In this document: one piece after another, positions 17,346 through 25,661 of the stretch
Layout of the letters: each line of letters begins with the position of its first letter
How positions within the stretch are numbered: position 1 is the stretch's first letter
Source of the DNA: Humibacter sp049446075
GTDB lineage: Bacteria > Actinomycetota > Actinomycetes > Actinomycetales > Microbacteriaceae
Direction: 5' to 3'
Assembly (NCBI RefSeq): GCF_049446075.1
Contig: NZ_JBMSEB010000001.1
Location: forward strand, 496,001-560,000
DNA: 64,000 nucleotides
The notes under the pieces: generated by a model
Told to the model about the DNA's origin: nothing
The model's database searches: none
What the model saw: the letters and a program-made list of their open reading frames with translations, nothing else
Position numbers and translations under genes: made by a program

Positions 17346-18523
17346 GTCCCGATCATCTCGCGGCGGCTCCCCGTCGTCGGGGGTACATGAGCCCGACGCA
17401 CAGGAGCATATGGGCCAGGGTGGCGGGCCACGAACCGGTTGCCCCAGTGCACGTACTCCTTGATCAGCAACGCCGGACGACCCGTGATCACATGGTCGAC
17501 CGCCGTCCCATCACGCGTGAGCCACTGCAGCAGCGCATCGTGACGCCCGAGGCTGATGCACTCCGCGAAGTAGCGGCCTGCGAACGGCTTCGCGGCGCCG
17601 CCGGCCAGTCCATTCACAACATTCCTCGGCACGGCGAAAGCCATGAACGCCCCAGTTCGGCAGCCCATCTTCAGGGGTGACCCGTCTGGACCGGGCACCC
17701 GGGCTGCATCTCCGATCACCCAGACATCCGGATCCGAGACCGAGCGGAAAGTGTCATCGACGTAGGCACGATCGAGCTCATCAACCGAGATTCCGGATGC
17801 CTTCAGCAGCGGGTTCGCGCGGAATCCGCCCGCCCAGAACGTGAGCGCTGACGACAGTTCACGTCCGTCGTCGAGGGCGATAGTTTCCGGGCCGATCTGC
17901 GTCACGTTGCCCCGGATTCGTTCGATGTGGAGCCGGTCGAGAGCGCGATCGAGATGACGCAGACCGGGCTCGCTGAGCCAGTCCCCCGGAGGCCGCCGGC
18001 TCACGATGGCTACTCGGAGTCGCGGGTGCGATTCGGCGAGCTCTGTCGCGAGCTCGATTCCCGTAAGCCCCCCGCCCACCACGGTGACTCCGGCACCGTC
18101 GGGCAGGGCGCTGAGGCTTCGTGCCGCCGCCTGAATGGATGCCACATTGGTGAGCCCGTGCGCGTTCTCACGCGCGCCCGACACGGCCCCGAAGTCGATG
18201 ACGCTACCGAGCGCGACCACCAGCGAGTCATAGGGCAATGATTCGCCACCAGCGAGCCGCACCATGTGGCAGTGGGCGTCGATGCGTTCCGCTGTCTCGA
18301 CTCGCAGCTCTGCGCCCGACCCTTTCAGCGCGGCTGCGATCGGTAGCAGGGGGTACCGCTGCCCTGCCGCCAACTGATGCCAGCGCATGCGCTCGTTGCG
18401 CGTCGCCCGCTCTGTCACCAGCGTGACGGATACATCCTCCGAACGCATCCGCCTCGCGAGCTGTCCGGCGACTGCGACTCCGGTGTAGCCGCCACCCAAC
18501 ACAATGATTCGATGCCTGCTCAT
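17342..18523 (-). CDS. FAD-dependent pyridine nucleotide oxidoreductase (NDH-2-like), ECF41 partner
   Basis: A 393-residue flavoprotein. The first FAD-binding motif is IIVLGGGYTGVAVAGQLA (residues 6-23) and the NAD(P) motif is VTVVGGGLTGIELATELAE. The segment DVWVIGDAARVPGPDG is the conserved FAD-contacting GD motif of type II NADH dehydrogenase-like proteins. Known ECF41 genes commonly sit beside a carboxymuconolactone decarboxylase, oxidoreductase or epimerase, and this is the oxidoreductase case. Start ATG 18523 chosen over an in-frame one at 18559, which lies upstream of the predicted -10. Physiological electron acceptor unknown. Confidence 0.87.
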   Translation of the reverse strand: MSRHRIIVLGGGYTGVAVAGQLARRMRSEDVSVTLVTERATRNERMRWHQLAAGQRYPLLPIAAALKGSGAELRVETAERIDAHCHMVRLAGGESLPYDSLVVALGSVIDFGAVSGARENAHGLTNVASIQAAARSLSALPDGAGVTVVGGGLTGIELATELAESHPRLRVAIVSRRPPGDWLSEPGLRHLDRALDRLHIERIRGNVTQIGPETIALDDGRELSSALTFWAGGFRANPLLKASGISVDELDRAYVDDTFRSVSDPDVWVIGDAARVPGPDGSPLKMGCRTGAFMAFAVPRNVVNGLAGGAAKPFAGRYFAECISLGRHDALLQWLTRDGTAVDHVITGRPALLIKEYVHWGNRFVARHPGPYAPVRRAHVPPTTGSRREMIGT

Positions 18524-18531
18524 ACCAGTAC

Positions 18532-18558
18532 GACGCGGTGGCCCGGCCGGCTGTGACA
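18532..18558 (-). promoter_or_regulatory. ECF41-type promoter of the oxidoreductase-sigma operon
   Basis: On the minus strand TGTCACA (18558-18552) is followed after exactly 16 bases by CGTC (18535-18532). This matches the published ECF41 target promoter form, a TGTCACA -35 element and a CGTC -10 element. The expected transcription start falls within a few bases of the oxidoreductase ATG at 18523, so the mRNA would be leaderless or nearly so. The motif match is seen directly; use by this sigma factor is inferred. Confidence 0.75.
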
Positions 18559-18605
18559 TCTACTCCGTCAGGTCACTGCCCATACGGTGCGTCTCGAATA
18601 CAAAG

Positions 18606-18639
18606 AATCCGCGTGATTCACGAGGAAGTCACGCGGATT
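18606..18639 (-). terminator. Terminator hairpin after tRNA-Ala
   Basis: AATCCGCGTGA at 18606-18616 and TCACGCGGATT at 18629-18639 form a perfect 11-bp inverted repeat with a 12-base loop. It begins 5 bases beyond the tRNA-Ala 3' end. On the minus strand it is followed by CTTTG, a weak T run. It should end tRNA-Ala transcription before the oxidoreductase promoter. Confidence 0.65.
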
Positions 18640-18643
18640 TCGG

Positions 18644-18716
18644 TGGATCTGAGGGGACTCGAACCCCTGACCCCCTGCATGCCATGCAGGTGCGCTACCA
18701 GCTGCGCCACAGACCC
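18644..18716 (-). tRNA. tRNA-Ala(GGC)
   Basis: Reading on the minus strand from 18716, the 73-base sequence folds as a cloverleaf. The acceptor GGGTCTG pairs with CAGATCC and leaves a G3-U70 wobble, the main alanine identity element. The anticodon loop TGGCAT holds GGC, and the T-arm contains GGTTCGAGTCC. The discriminator is A and the 3' CCA is not fully encoded (CCG), so CCA must be added. It lies between the rsfS operon end and the ECF41 operon. Confidence 0.96.
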
Positions 18717-18722
18717 GTACAC

Positions 18723-18744
18723 GTTGTTCCGCGGGCGGAACAAC
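18723..18744 (-). terminator. Hairpin at the end of the rsfS transcript
   Basis: GTTGTTCCG at 18723-18731 and CGGAACAAC at 18736-18744 form a perfect 9-bp stem with a 4-base loop. It sits between the rsfS stop and the tRNA-Ala 5' end. No T-tract follows on the minus strand, so it may be a weak terminator or an RNA-end stabiliser. Confidence 0.5.
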
Positions 18745-18791
18745 CTCACCAGACTACTACATGAGCAGGTCGCTCATCGAATCCGGCGGCG

Positions 18792-19166
18792 TCACGCCTC
18801 CCGGGCGACCGGCAGCTCGAATGGCACGGTCGGGCAGTCCTTCCACAGCCTCTCGAGCGAGTAGAAGGCGCGATCCTCCTGGTGGAAGACGTGCACGACG
18901 AGGTCCCCGAAGTCGAGGAGGATCCATCGCCCCTCGGAGCGGCCCTCCCTTCGCAGAGTCCTCGCACCCGCCTCGTTCAGCTTGTCTTCAACCTCTGCCG
19001 CGATCGCGATCACGTTTCGTTCCGAGTTGCCGGACGCGAGCAGAAACGCATCGACGAGGGGTAGTGGCCCTGAGACGTCGAGCCCGACCAGATCGGTCGC
19101 GGCCTTCGAATCGGCCGCCTCGGCGGCCAGCTGGAGCAGTTCGCGCGCACGCGCGGACGCGGTCAT
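18792..19166 (-). CDS. rsfS: Ribosome silencing factor RsfS
   Basis: A 124-residue protein of the RsfS/Iojap family, which binds L14 on the large subunit and blocks subunit joining during nutrient limitation. Family motifs are visible: LVGLDVSGPLPLVDAFLLASGNSERNVIAIA, then GRWILLDFGDLVVHVFHQEDRAFYSLERLW. It lies downstream of nadD and a disordered protein on the same strand, the standard actinobacterial neighbourhood. Confidence 0.96.
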   Translation of the reverse strand: MTASARARELLQLAAEAADSKAATDLVGLDVSGPLPLVDAFLLASGNSERNVIAIAAEVEDKLNEAGARTLRREGRSEGRWILLDFGDLVVHVFHQEDRAFYSLERLWKDCPTVPFELPVAREA

Positions 19167-19247
19167 ACGGATAACACCTCGTGGAGTGGAAGAAGGATCG
19201 CACCGGCGTCAGGCCCGAACAATCCGCGGAAGGAAGATCGATGGAAA

Positions 19248-20633
19248 TCAGAATGCATGAAAGTAGAAGCCGGCGGCCAGCAGGGCCCCGACACCGGCCG
19301 CGAGGACCGCGGCGGTCGCGGCCAAGATGACCGGAAGCTTGTTGCCCCTTGCCCTGGGCGGAGTGATCATGCCTCGCGTCGACGTGTGCGTCGCGATCGC
19401 CTTGCTCGCGCGCACCGGGGCCACCGCCGAGGTGGCGGGCGATGCATCCGATTCCTCGAAGAGGCGATCGATGTCCGACGAATCGAAGTGGTCAGGGTGC
19501 TGTCCCGTGGCGCCGAACGACTTGGGCAAGTCGATCGACCCGGTCACGATAACCTCGCCCGTGCTCGTGAGCGGCGAGGTCGTGAGCCCTGCAGAAGGGA
19601 TGGACGGGAGGATCAACGCGTTCGTCGTCGTGACGCTGCCCGTGGAAACGGCCGATCGCGAGGTCTCCCCCGTCGCGTTCTCTTCGTCCATGTTCGACCA
19701 GTGTCCGGCCGCACGCGCCGTCAGCTGGGGGTTCGCGGCCGGATCAGTGCCAGCGTCGTGCGAGTCCGATTCGGTCGTCGCCGCCTGGGCTCCCGCATCG
19801 GGGAACGCTTCGGGAATGACGAGCGGCGACACTGGAGTCGTCGGAGACGCTGCACGAGCGGCGGCCGGCGCCGACACCGCGGTGACCGGCGTCTGGGGCT
19901 TCGCTTCTTCTTCCTCGCTCACTAGCGGGGTGGCAGGCGGCACCACCCTGTGCGTGGTTTCGCCGGAAGCGCCCTCTGCACTGTCACCTGTGCCCTCTAC
20001 CGGCACCGCAGTAACGCCGCCGGAAACGGAGCCCGGCTGTGCCGCCTGGTTCGCAGCCTGCGCCTGCAGCATCGCTCGGAGTTCGCGTCTGGTCAGCGGA
20101 TGCCCGTCGACGGGAGACACTGTCGGCAGCGGGGGCATCTGCTGCGCGGCGGCTGCTTCACCCGACGCATCGCTCTGCTCGCCGGCTCCCGGCTGCGCAT
20201 CCGGGGCGGACGAATCGTTCGAGCCATGACCCTCGCCCCCGGCTGCCGCATCGGCGGGTCCGCCGGCATGCGAAGCTGCAAGGAGGTTGTCGAAGGAGAG
20301 GTCGTCGTAGCGAGGTGCACGGGGTCGCGCGGGCGGGGCATCCGTCGCGACCGACCGCTTCTCGGAAGCGCTCTGCTGTTCGTCGGCTTCTTGCACGGCC
20401 GTCTGCTGTGCGCTGCTCTTCTGAGCTGCGGCACCGCGCTGTGCGGATGCGAACGAATAGGGGGTGGCGACGTCTGGGACCTCGCCTGCGGTAGTGGGTG
20501 CGATGGTGGCTGCGCGACGCGAGACGGGCACCTGTTGCTGGGGTGGCGTGGCGCCCTGCTCGCGCTCCGCGGCGCGCTGGTGCTCCCTAGCTTGTCGCCG
20601 CGTCTGTGGCGGCTGGTCTGGCCACGACGTCAT
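19248..20633 (-). CDS. Low-complexity protein with a C-terminal membrane anchor, between nadD and rsfS
   Basis: A 461-residue protein I cannot assign to a named family. About 420 residues are Ala/Ser/Pro/Thr/Glu-rich and look disordered. The start is basic and Gln-rich (SWPDQPPQTRRQAREHQRAA). One hydrophobic helix near the end (KLPVILAATAAVLAAGVGALL) suggests a tail-anchored or single-pass protein with its bulk in the cytoplasm. A motif DSSDIDRLFEE lies shortly before the helix. Its ATG overlaps the nadD stop (ATGA), so it is co-translated with nadD. GC3 is normal, so it is coding despite low complexity. Confidence 0.7.
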   Translation of the reverse strand: MTSWPDQPPQTRRQAREHQRAAEREQGATPPQQQVPVSRRAATIAPTTAGEVPDVATPYSFASAQRGAAAQKSSAQQTAVQEADEQQSASEKRSVATDAPPARPRAPRYDDLSFDNLLAASHAGGPADAAAGGEGHGSNDSSAPDAQPGAGEQSDASGEAAAAQQMPPLPTVSPVDGHPLTRRELRAMLQAQAANQAAQPGSVSGGVTAVPVEGTGDSAEGASGETTHRVVPPATPLVSEEEEAKPQTPVTAVSAPAAARAASPTTPVSPLVIPEAFPDAGAQAATTESDSHDAGTDPAANPQLTARAAGHWSNMDEENATGETSRSAVSTGSVTTTNALILPSIPSAGLTTSPLTSTGEVIVTGSIDLPKSFGATGQHPDHFDSSDIDRLFEESDASPATSAVAPVRASKAIATHTSTRGMITPPRARGNKLPVILAATAAVLAAGVGALLAAGFYFHAF

Positions 20634-21250
20634 GCCACACTCCGGTAAAGGTGATGCTTGGAGATGTACTGGACAACTCCATCGGGTACGAGATACCAGA
20701 CAGGGAATCCCCTGCTGACTCGGTCCCTACAGTCGGTGGAAGAGATCGCCAATGCGGGAACCTCCAACAAGCTTACGTCGCCGTTGGGTAAACCCGTCAC
20801 TTCGAGTAGATGTCCCGGTCGACTCACAGCGACGAAATGAGCCAATTTCCACAGCTCTTCGACATTCCGCCAGCTCAGGATCTGGGCGATCGCGTCGGCT
20901 CCTGTGATGAAGTAGAGGTCGGAGTCTGGGCGCGCCTTCTGCAGGTCGCGCAGCGTATCGATCGTGTAGGTGAGGCCCGCACGATCGATGTCCACCCGGC
21001 TCACCGTGAAGCGCGGATTGGATGCCGTCGCGATCACGGTCATGAGGTAGCGGTGTTCGGCCTCGGTGACGTTGCCCTTCTGCCACGGCTGACCCGTCGG
21101 GACGAAGATGACCTCGTCGAGGTCGAACGACTGCGCCACCTCGCTTGCGGCGACAAGGTGGCCGTGATGGATCGGGTCGAAGGTGCCACCCATCACACCT
21201 ACGCGCCGACGACGCTGCCCCGACGGTCCGGTGGACGGTGACGGCCGCAT
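20630..21250 (-). CDS. nadD: Nicotinate-nucleotide adenylyltransferase
   Basis: A 206-residue enzyme that adenylates nicotinate mononucleotide in NAD synthesis. The nucleotidyltransferase motif GGTFDPIHHGHL follows a basic N-terminal extension of about 16 residues. FVPTGQPWQKG and the C-terminal ISSTDCRDRV (the family's SxTxxR motif) complete the active site. GPSGQRRRRVGVMGG shows the core starts later than the ATG; the exact start is the least certain part. It is coupled to the disordered-protein gene downstream. Confidence 0.95.
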   Translation of the reverse strand: MRPSPSTGPSGQRRRRVGVMGGTFDPIHHGHLVAASEVAQSFDLDEVIFVPTGQPWQKGNVTEAEHRYLMTVIATASNPRFTVSRVDIDRAGLTYTIDTLRDLQKARPDSDLYFITGADAIAQILSWRNVEELWKLAHFVAVSRPGHLLEVTGLPNGDVSLLEVPALAISSTDCRDRVSRGFPVWYLVPDGVVQYISKHHLYRSVA

Positions 21251-21263
21251 TCAGATCCGCCGG

Positions 21264-21500
21264 TCAGTGGTCCTGCGGGGTGGGGTGGCCGCTTCCGTGG
21301 TGGTAGGCACCCGGCGCGCCCGCATGCTGCGCGGCATCCGCTTCTGCCTTGTGGCTGTGGCGGTTGGCGACGTCGCGGTACGTCCACGTCACGAAAGCCA
21401 GCGCTGCGAACACGCACAGCACGACAACCCCCAGAACCCAAGGCTGCACGGTGGCGCCTGCTGAGGATGCCTGGGCGGCGGCTACTGCGACGATCGACAT
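21264..21500 (-). CDS. Small single-pass membrane protein between proA and nadD
   Basis: A 78-residue protein with an Ala-rich N-terminus, one strong transmembrane helix (VLGVVVLCVFAALAFVTWTYRD) and a His-rich soluble tail (NRHSHKAEADAAQHAG, YHHGSGHPTPQDH). The His clusters could bind metal. No function is known to me. It sits 14 bp before nadD on the same strand, so it is probably in the same transcript. Confidence 0.72.
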   Translation of the reverse strand: MSIVAVAAAQASSAGATVQPWVLGVVVLCVFAALAFVTWTYRDVANRHSHKAEADAAQHAGAPGAYHHGSGHPTPQDH

Positions 21501-21568
21501 GCGTAACGTTTCCTTTCGGGCGGATGCCGGAACTCAAGTCTACCCACGAAGCGTGCAGGGACCGGCGC

Positions 21569-22858
21569 TCACGCCCGCACGTGTCCTGTGCCGCGCACAA
21601 TCCACTTGGTGCTGGTCAATTCGGGAAGCCCCATCGGCCCTCTGGCGTGAAGCTTCTGCGTCGAGATCCCGACCTCGGCGCCGAATCCGAACTCACCGCC
21701 GTCGGTGAACCTCGTCGATGCGTTCACCATGACGACGGCCGAGTCGACCTCGGCGAGGAATCGCTCGGCATTGACCAGATCATCGGTGATGATCGACTCG
21801 GTGTGGTGCGTCGAGTACCGGCGGATGTGCTCGATCGCTTCGTCGAGTGAATCGACGACCCCCACGGAGATGTCGAGGCTCATGTGCTCGGTCGCCCAGT
21901 CCTCCTCGGTCACGGGCACGGAGTCGGGGAAGATCTCGCGGGCACGCGCGTCGGCGTGCACCGTCACGCCCTCCTCACGAAGCGCCGTCAGTACGGGAGG
22001 GAGCAGCCTGGATGCCGCGTCCGCGTGCACGAGGACGGTCTCGACCGCATTGCAGACGCTGGGTCTCTGCACCTTCGCGTTGCGGACGATGTCGACGGCC
22101 CACTGTTCCCTGGCGCTCTCGTCCAGCACGATGTGCACGACGCCTGCTCCCGTTTCGATCACCGGGACCAGGGACGACTCGACGACGGTACGGATGAGCT
22201 CTGCACTCCCCCTCGGGATGAGGACGTCCACGAGGCCGCGCCCGCGCATGAGCATGGTGCCGCCTTCGCGACCGAACTCATCGACCGTCTGTACGGCACC
22301 CGCTGGTATGCCCGCTGCACCGACGGCCTTCTGGATCAGCTCGACGAGAACCCTATTGCTGGATTCGGCGGCTCGACCGCCTCGCAGCACGACCGCGTTG
22401 CCGCTCTTGAGCGCAAGTGCTGCGATGTCGACCGTGACGTTGGGACGCGCCTCATAGATGGCGCCGACCACGCCGAACGGCACACGGACCTGCTGGATGT
22501 GCACGCCGTTGGGGAGGCGGCTGCCTCGCAGCGACGTTCCGATCGGGTCGGGAAGCGCCGCGATTTCACCCACGGCCGCGGCCAGGGCGGCGATGCGGCG
22601 CTCGTCGAGGGCTAGCCGGTCGAGAAGCGCCTCCGCGAGCCCGTTCTCACGCCCCCTTGCGAGATCCTCGGCATTCGCCTCGATGATGAGCGACTCGTTA
22701 TCGGTCAGCGCGCCGGCGATGCGTCCAAGGGCGTCGTTCTTCTGAGTCGTTGTAGCGGTAGCGAGAGGAATCGACGCGGCCCGCGCTGCCTCGAGCTTTC
22801 GGGTGAAAGCGGCGAAGTCTGTCGACGCGGGTGCCGAATCGAGCGTGCTGAGGGGCAT
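21569..22858 (-). CDS. proA: Gamma-glutamyl phosphate reductase (glutamate-5-semialdehyde dehydrogenase)
   Basis: A 429-residue enzyme for the second step of proline synthesis, NADPH reduction of gamma-glutamyl phosphate. The catalytic cysteine is in RPSVCNAVETVLVH. Other family blocks are YEARPNVTVDIAALALKSGNAVVLRGG and SRFTDGGEFGFGAEVGISTQKLHARGP (here STRFTDGGEFGFG). It starts at the first ATG. It follows proB on the same strand with a 43-bp gap. Confidence 0.97.
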   Translation of the reverse strand: MPLSTLDSAPASTDFAAFTRKLEAARAASIPLATATTTQKNDALGRIAGALTDNESLIIEANAEDLARGRENGLAEALLDRLALDERRIAALAAAVGEIAALPDPIGTSLRGSRLPNGVHIQQVRVPFGVVGAIYEARPNVTVDIAALALKSGNAVVLRGGRAAESSNRVLVELIQKAVGAAGIPAGAVQTVDEFGREGGTMLMRGRGLVDVLIPRGSAELIRTVVESSLVPVIETGAGVVHIVLDESAREQWAVDIVRNAKVQRPSVCNAVETVLVHADAASRLLPPVLTALREEGVTVHADARAREIFPDSVPVTEEDWATEHMSLDISVGVVDSLDEAIEHIRRYSTHHTESIITDDLVNAERFLAEVDSAVVMVNASTRFTDGGEFGFGAEVGISTQKLHARGPMGLPELTSTKWIVRGTGHVRA

Positions 22859-22901
22859 CCCGCAAGTTTACCGGCCGAGCCCCGCCCGTCCCGCTGCAGG
22901 C

Positions 22902-23735
22902 TCAGTCAGGAAGTACCTGCGTCGCCCGGGAGACATCGGGTAGTCGCACGCCATCCTTGCGGGGCTCGAACCAGGTGCCGACCGGCCGGCCGGCCAGGGC
23001 GTCTGACACCAGTCGCGTCGACGTCAACAGCACGGCACTGCCGGCGTCGGCAGCGTGACGCGCCGCCGAGACCTTCGTGATCGCTCCGCCTGTGCCGACC
23101 CCGGCGGATCCGGTCGATCCGATCTCGACGCCCTGGAGCGGATCGCCCGAGGGAACGAGGTCGATTCGTTCGGCGCCTTGCTCGTGCGGAGGACGCGTGT
23201 ACAGGGCATCCACATCCGACAGCAGCACCAGCAGGTCTGCGCCGATGAGCGTCGCCACGAGGGCCGCAAGCCGGTCGTTGTCGCCGAACCGGATCTCGTG
23301 TGTCGCCACGGTGTCGTTCTCGTTGACAACGGGAAGGATGCGCAGCTCGAGCAGGCGCTCCATCGCACGCTTGGCGTTGGAGCGGTGCGTCGGGTTCTCG
23401 AGGTCTCCGGCCGTGAGGAGCACCTGCCCGGCCACGATGCCGTACCGGTCGAGGCTGTCTTGATAGCGGTAGATGAGCACGTTCTGCCCAACCGCCGCCG
23501 CCGCTTGCTGAGTGGCGAGGTCGGTCGGGCGCCCATCGAGTGACAGATATGGGATGCCCGTCGCGATCGCTCCAGACGACACCAGAACCACCTGCACACC
23601 TCTGCCGTGTGCTGCGGCCAGCGCGTCGACGAGCGGTCCGATCTGGTGGGCGTTATCACCGCTGATGGACGACGATCCCACCTTCACAACGACGCGCTTG
23701 GCTTGCGGCACAAGCGAACGGTCGGTGATCACCAT
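22902..23735 (-). CDS. proB: Glutamate 5-kinase, without PUA domain
   Basis: A 277-residue amino-acid kinase that phosphorylates glutamate for proline synthesis. VVVKVGSSSIS opens the kinase fold. VPVVNENDTVATHEIRFGDNDRLAA appears here as ILPVVNENDTVATHEI, and LLSDVDALYTRPP and GTGGAITKVSAA complete the active site. It ends about 20 residues after GTWFEPRKD, so the C-terminal PUA domain of the long ProB form is missing. Start ATG 23735 chosen; it lies 4 bp after the obg stop. The longer frame to 23897 is a shadow over obg. Confidence 0.95.
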   Translation of the reverse strand: MVITDRSLVPQAKRVVVKVGSSSISGDNAHQIGPLVDALAAAHGRGVQVVLVSSGAIATGIPYLSLDGRPTDLATQQAAAAVGQNVLIYRYQDSLDRYGIVAGQVLLTAGDLENPTHRSNAKRAMERLLELRILPVVNENDTVATHEIRFGDNDRLAALVATLIGADLLVLLSDVDALYTRPPHEQGAERIDLVPSGDPLQGVEIGSTGSAGVGTGGAITKVSAARHAADAGSAVLLTSTRLVSDALAGRPVGTWFEPRKDGVRLPDVSRATQVLPD

Positions 23736-23739
23736 CTGT

Positions 23740-25254
23740 CTACGAGTCCTCCTCGTCGTCACGCCACAGTCCGGCGTCCCGTTCGCGCACCAACTCTGCC
23801 CGGGCCTCGGCCTTGGCGTCCATGCGCTCGTGGTACTCCTCGCGCCGCTGGTCACGCGTCGGACGGTGGACGCCGTCCAGACGCGGGTCGGTGCCACGTG
23901 GTGCTGTCACAAGTTCGGCCGTCGAAGTGAGCGTCGGCTCCCAGTCGAAGACGACCGCGTTGTTAGCACCGATGACCACTGTCGAGCCGGCCACGGCCCC
24001 CGCCTTCACCAACTCGTCCTCGACGCCCAGCTTTGCAAGGCGATCGGCGAGGAAACCGACTGCCTCGTCGTTAGCGAAGTCCGTCTGCGCAACCCACCGC
24101 TCCGGCTTGGCACCGAGGATGCGGTACAGGGGCCCGTCCGTGCCGCCTTCGACCCGTACCGTGAACCCCGCGTCGTCGACCGCCCGCGGCCGAATGACGA
24201 TGCGCGGCTTCGACTCGGCGTTCGCCACGGACTCGGCGCGGGCATCCTCGACCACCTGGGCAAGGGCGAAGGACAGCTGGCGCAGACCTTGATGGCTGAC
24301 CGTGGAGATCTCGAACACGCGGTAGCCGCGTGCCTCGAGCTCGGGCCGCACGAATTCGGCGAGCTCCGCGGCCTCCGGAACATCGATCTTGTTGAGCGCG
24401 ATGAGCTGCGGACGCTGCAGCAGCGGAACCTGTCCGTCTGGGACCGGATAGGCCGCCAATTCGCCCAGGATGACGTCGAGGTCGCTGATCGGGTCACGCC
24501 CGGGATCGAGCGTTGCGCAGTCCAGAACGTGCAGGAGCGCGCTGCAGCGCTCGACGTGGCGGAGGAACTCGAGGCCGAGCCCCTTGCCCTCGCTGGCACC
24601 TTCGATGAGCCCTGGCACGTCGGCGATCGTGTATCGCACCTCGCCGGCCTGTACGACGCCGAGATTGGGGTGCAGGGTCGTGAACGGATAGTCGGCGATC
24701 TTCGGCTTGGCGGCCGACAGCGCCGCGACGAGGCTGGACTTGCCGGCCGAGGGATAGCCGACAAGTGCCACGTCTGCCACCGTCTTCAGCTCGAGGACGA
24801 CGTCGCCCTCCCAGCCCGGGGTTCCGAGCAGGGCGAATCCGGGCGCCTTGCGCTTGGTCGAGGCGAGGGCGGCATTGCCCAGGCCGCCGAGGCCGCCGGG
24901 CGCGACGACGAAGCGCATGCCCGGCTGGTCGAGGTCGACGAGCAACTGCCCGTCGGCATCCTTCACCACGGTGCCGACGGGCACGGGAAGCTCCAGATCT
25001 CCGCCGGAGGCGCCGCTGCGGTTGTCGCCCATCCCGAAGCCGCCGTTCTCGGAGGAACGGTGCGGATGCCTGTGGTACGCAAGCAGCGTCGTCACGCCGG
25101 CATCGCTGACCAGCACGATGTCGCCGCCGTGGCCGCCGTTGCCGCCGTCAGGGCCGGCAAGCGGCTTGAACTTCTCACGGCGCACGGACACGCATCCGTT
25201 GCCCCCGTGGCCCGCTCGCAAGTGCAGCGTCACGGTGTCCACGAACGTCGCCAT
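23740..25254 (-). CDS. obg: GTPase ObgE/CgtA
   Basis: A 504-residue GTPase of ribosome assembly and stress control. The Gly-rich Obg fold is residues 1-160 (GGNGGHGGDIVLVSD, APGGLGGLGNAAL). The G domain has the P-loop GYPSAGKSSL, switch region DYPFTTLHPNLGVV and IADVPGLIEGASEGKGLG, with NKID as the base-specificity motif. A C-terminal OCT domain (VEGGTDGPLYRILGAKPERWV onward) and a charged tail follow, as in actinobacterial Obg. Located after rplU-rpmA, its usual place. Confidence 0.97.
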   Translation of the reverse strand: MATFVDTVTLHLRAGHGGNGCVSVRREKFKPLAGPDGGNGGHGGDIVLVSDAGVTTLLAYHRHPHRSSENGGFGMGDNRSGASGGDLELPVPVGTVVKDADGQLLVDLDQPGMRFVVAPGGLGGLGNAALASTKRKAPGFALLGTPGWEGDVVLELKTVADVALVGYPSAGKSSLVAALSAAKPKIADYPFTTLHPNLGVVQAGEVRYTIADVPGLIEGASEGKGLGLEFLRHVERCSALLHVLDCATLDPGRDPISDLDVILGELAAYPVPDGQVPLLQRPQLIALNKIDVPEAAELAEFVRPELEARGYRVFEISTVSHQGLRQLSFALAQVVEDARAESVANAESKPRIVIRPRAVDDAGFTVRVEGGTDGPLYRILGAKPERWVAQTDFANDEAVGFLADRLAKLGVEDELVKAGAVAGSTVVIGANNAVVFDWEPTLTSTAELVTAPRGTDPRLDGVHRPTRDQRREEYHERMDAKAEARAELVRERDAGLWRDDEEDS

Positions 25255-25330
25255 GATGCTCCTCTCCCCCGCATGCGGGCCGTCGATGATCGGTTGCCGG
25301 CCGCGACGTCAGCCTCGGTCGGCGATGCAA

Positions 25331-25370
25331 ACACAGATGGGCGGGCACGAGGCCCGCCCATCGGCTGTGT
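25331..25370 (-). terminator. Terminator between rpmA and obg
   Basis: ATGGGCGGG and CCCGCCCAT form a 9-bp GC-rich stem around a short loop, extended outward by ACACAG/CTGTGT with a small bulge. On the minus strand it is followed by TGTGTTTGC. It lies 16 bases past the rpmA stop and should stop part of the ribosomal-protein transcript before obg. Confidence 0.65.
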
Positions 25371-25385
25371 TCGTCACAGGAATGG

Positions 25386-25640
25386 TCAGTCGACCGCCAC
25401 CACGTTGACGACCTTGCGGCCGCCCTTGGTGCCGAACTGAACGGCGCCGGGTTCGAGGGCGAACAGCGTGTCGTCGCCGCCTCGTCCCACGTTCGAGCCC
25501 GGGTGGAAATGAGTGCCGCGCTGGCGGACGATGATCTCGCCTGCGCTGACGACCTGGCCGCCGAAGCGCTTCACGCCGAGACGCTGTGCATTCGAGTCGC
25601 GGCCGTTGCGAGTGGAGCTCGCTCCCTTTTTGTGTGCCAT
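25386..25640 (-). CDS. rpmA: 50S ribosomal protein L27
   Basis: An 84-residue L27: MAHKKGASSTRNGRDSNAQRLGVKRFGGQ, then GTHFHPGSNVGRGGDDTLFAL, the family pattern throughout. The N-terminus reaches the peptidyl-transferase centre in characterised ribosomes. No N-terminal protease-cleaved extension of the Firmicutes type is present. Follows rplU by 21 bp. Confidence 0.99.
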   Translation of the reverse strand: MAHKKGASSTRNGRDSNAQRLGVKRFGGQVVSAGEIIVRQRGTHFHPGSNVGRGGDDTLFALEPGAVQFGTKGGRKVVNVVAVD

Positions 25641-25661
25641 GAGTGTCTCTCCTCGCGCTGC

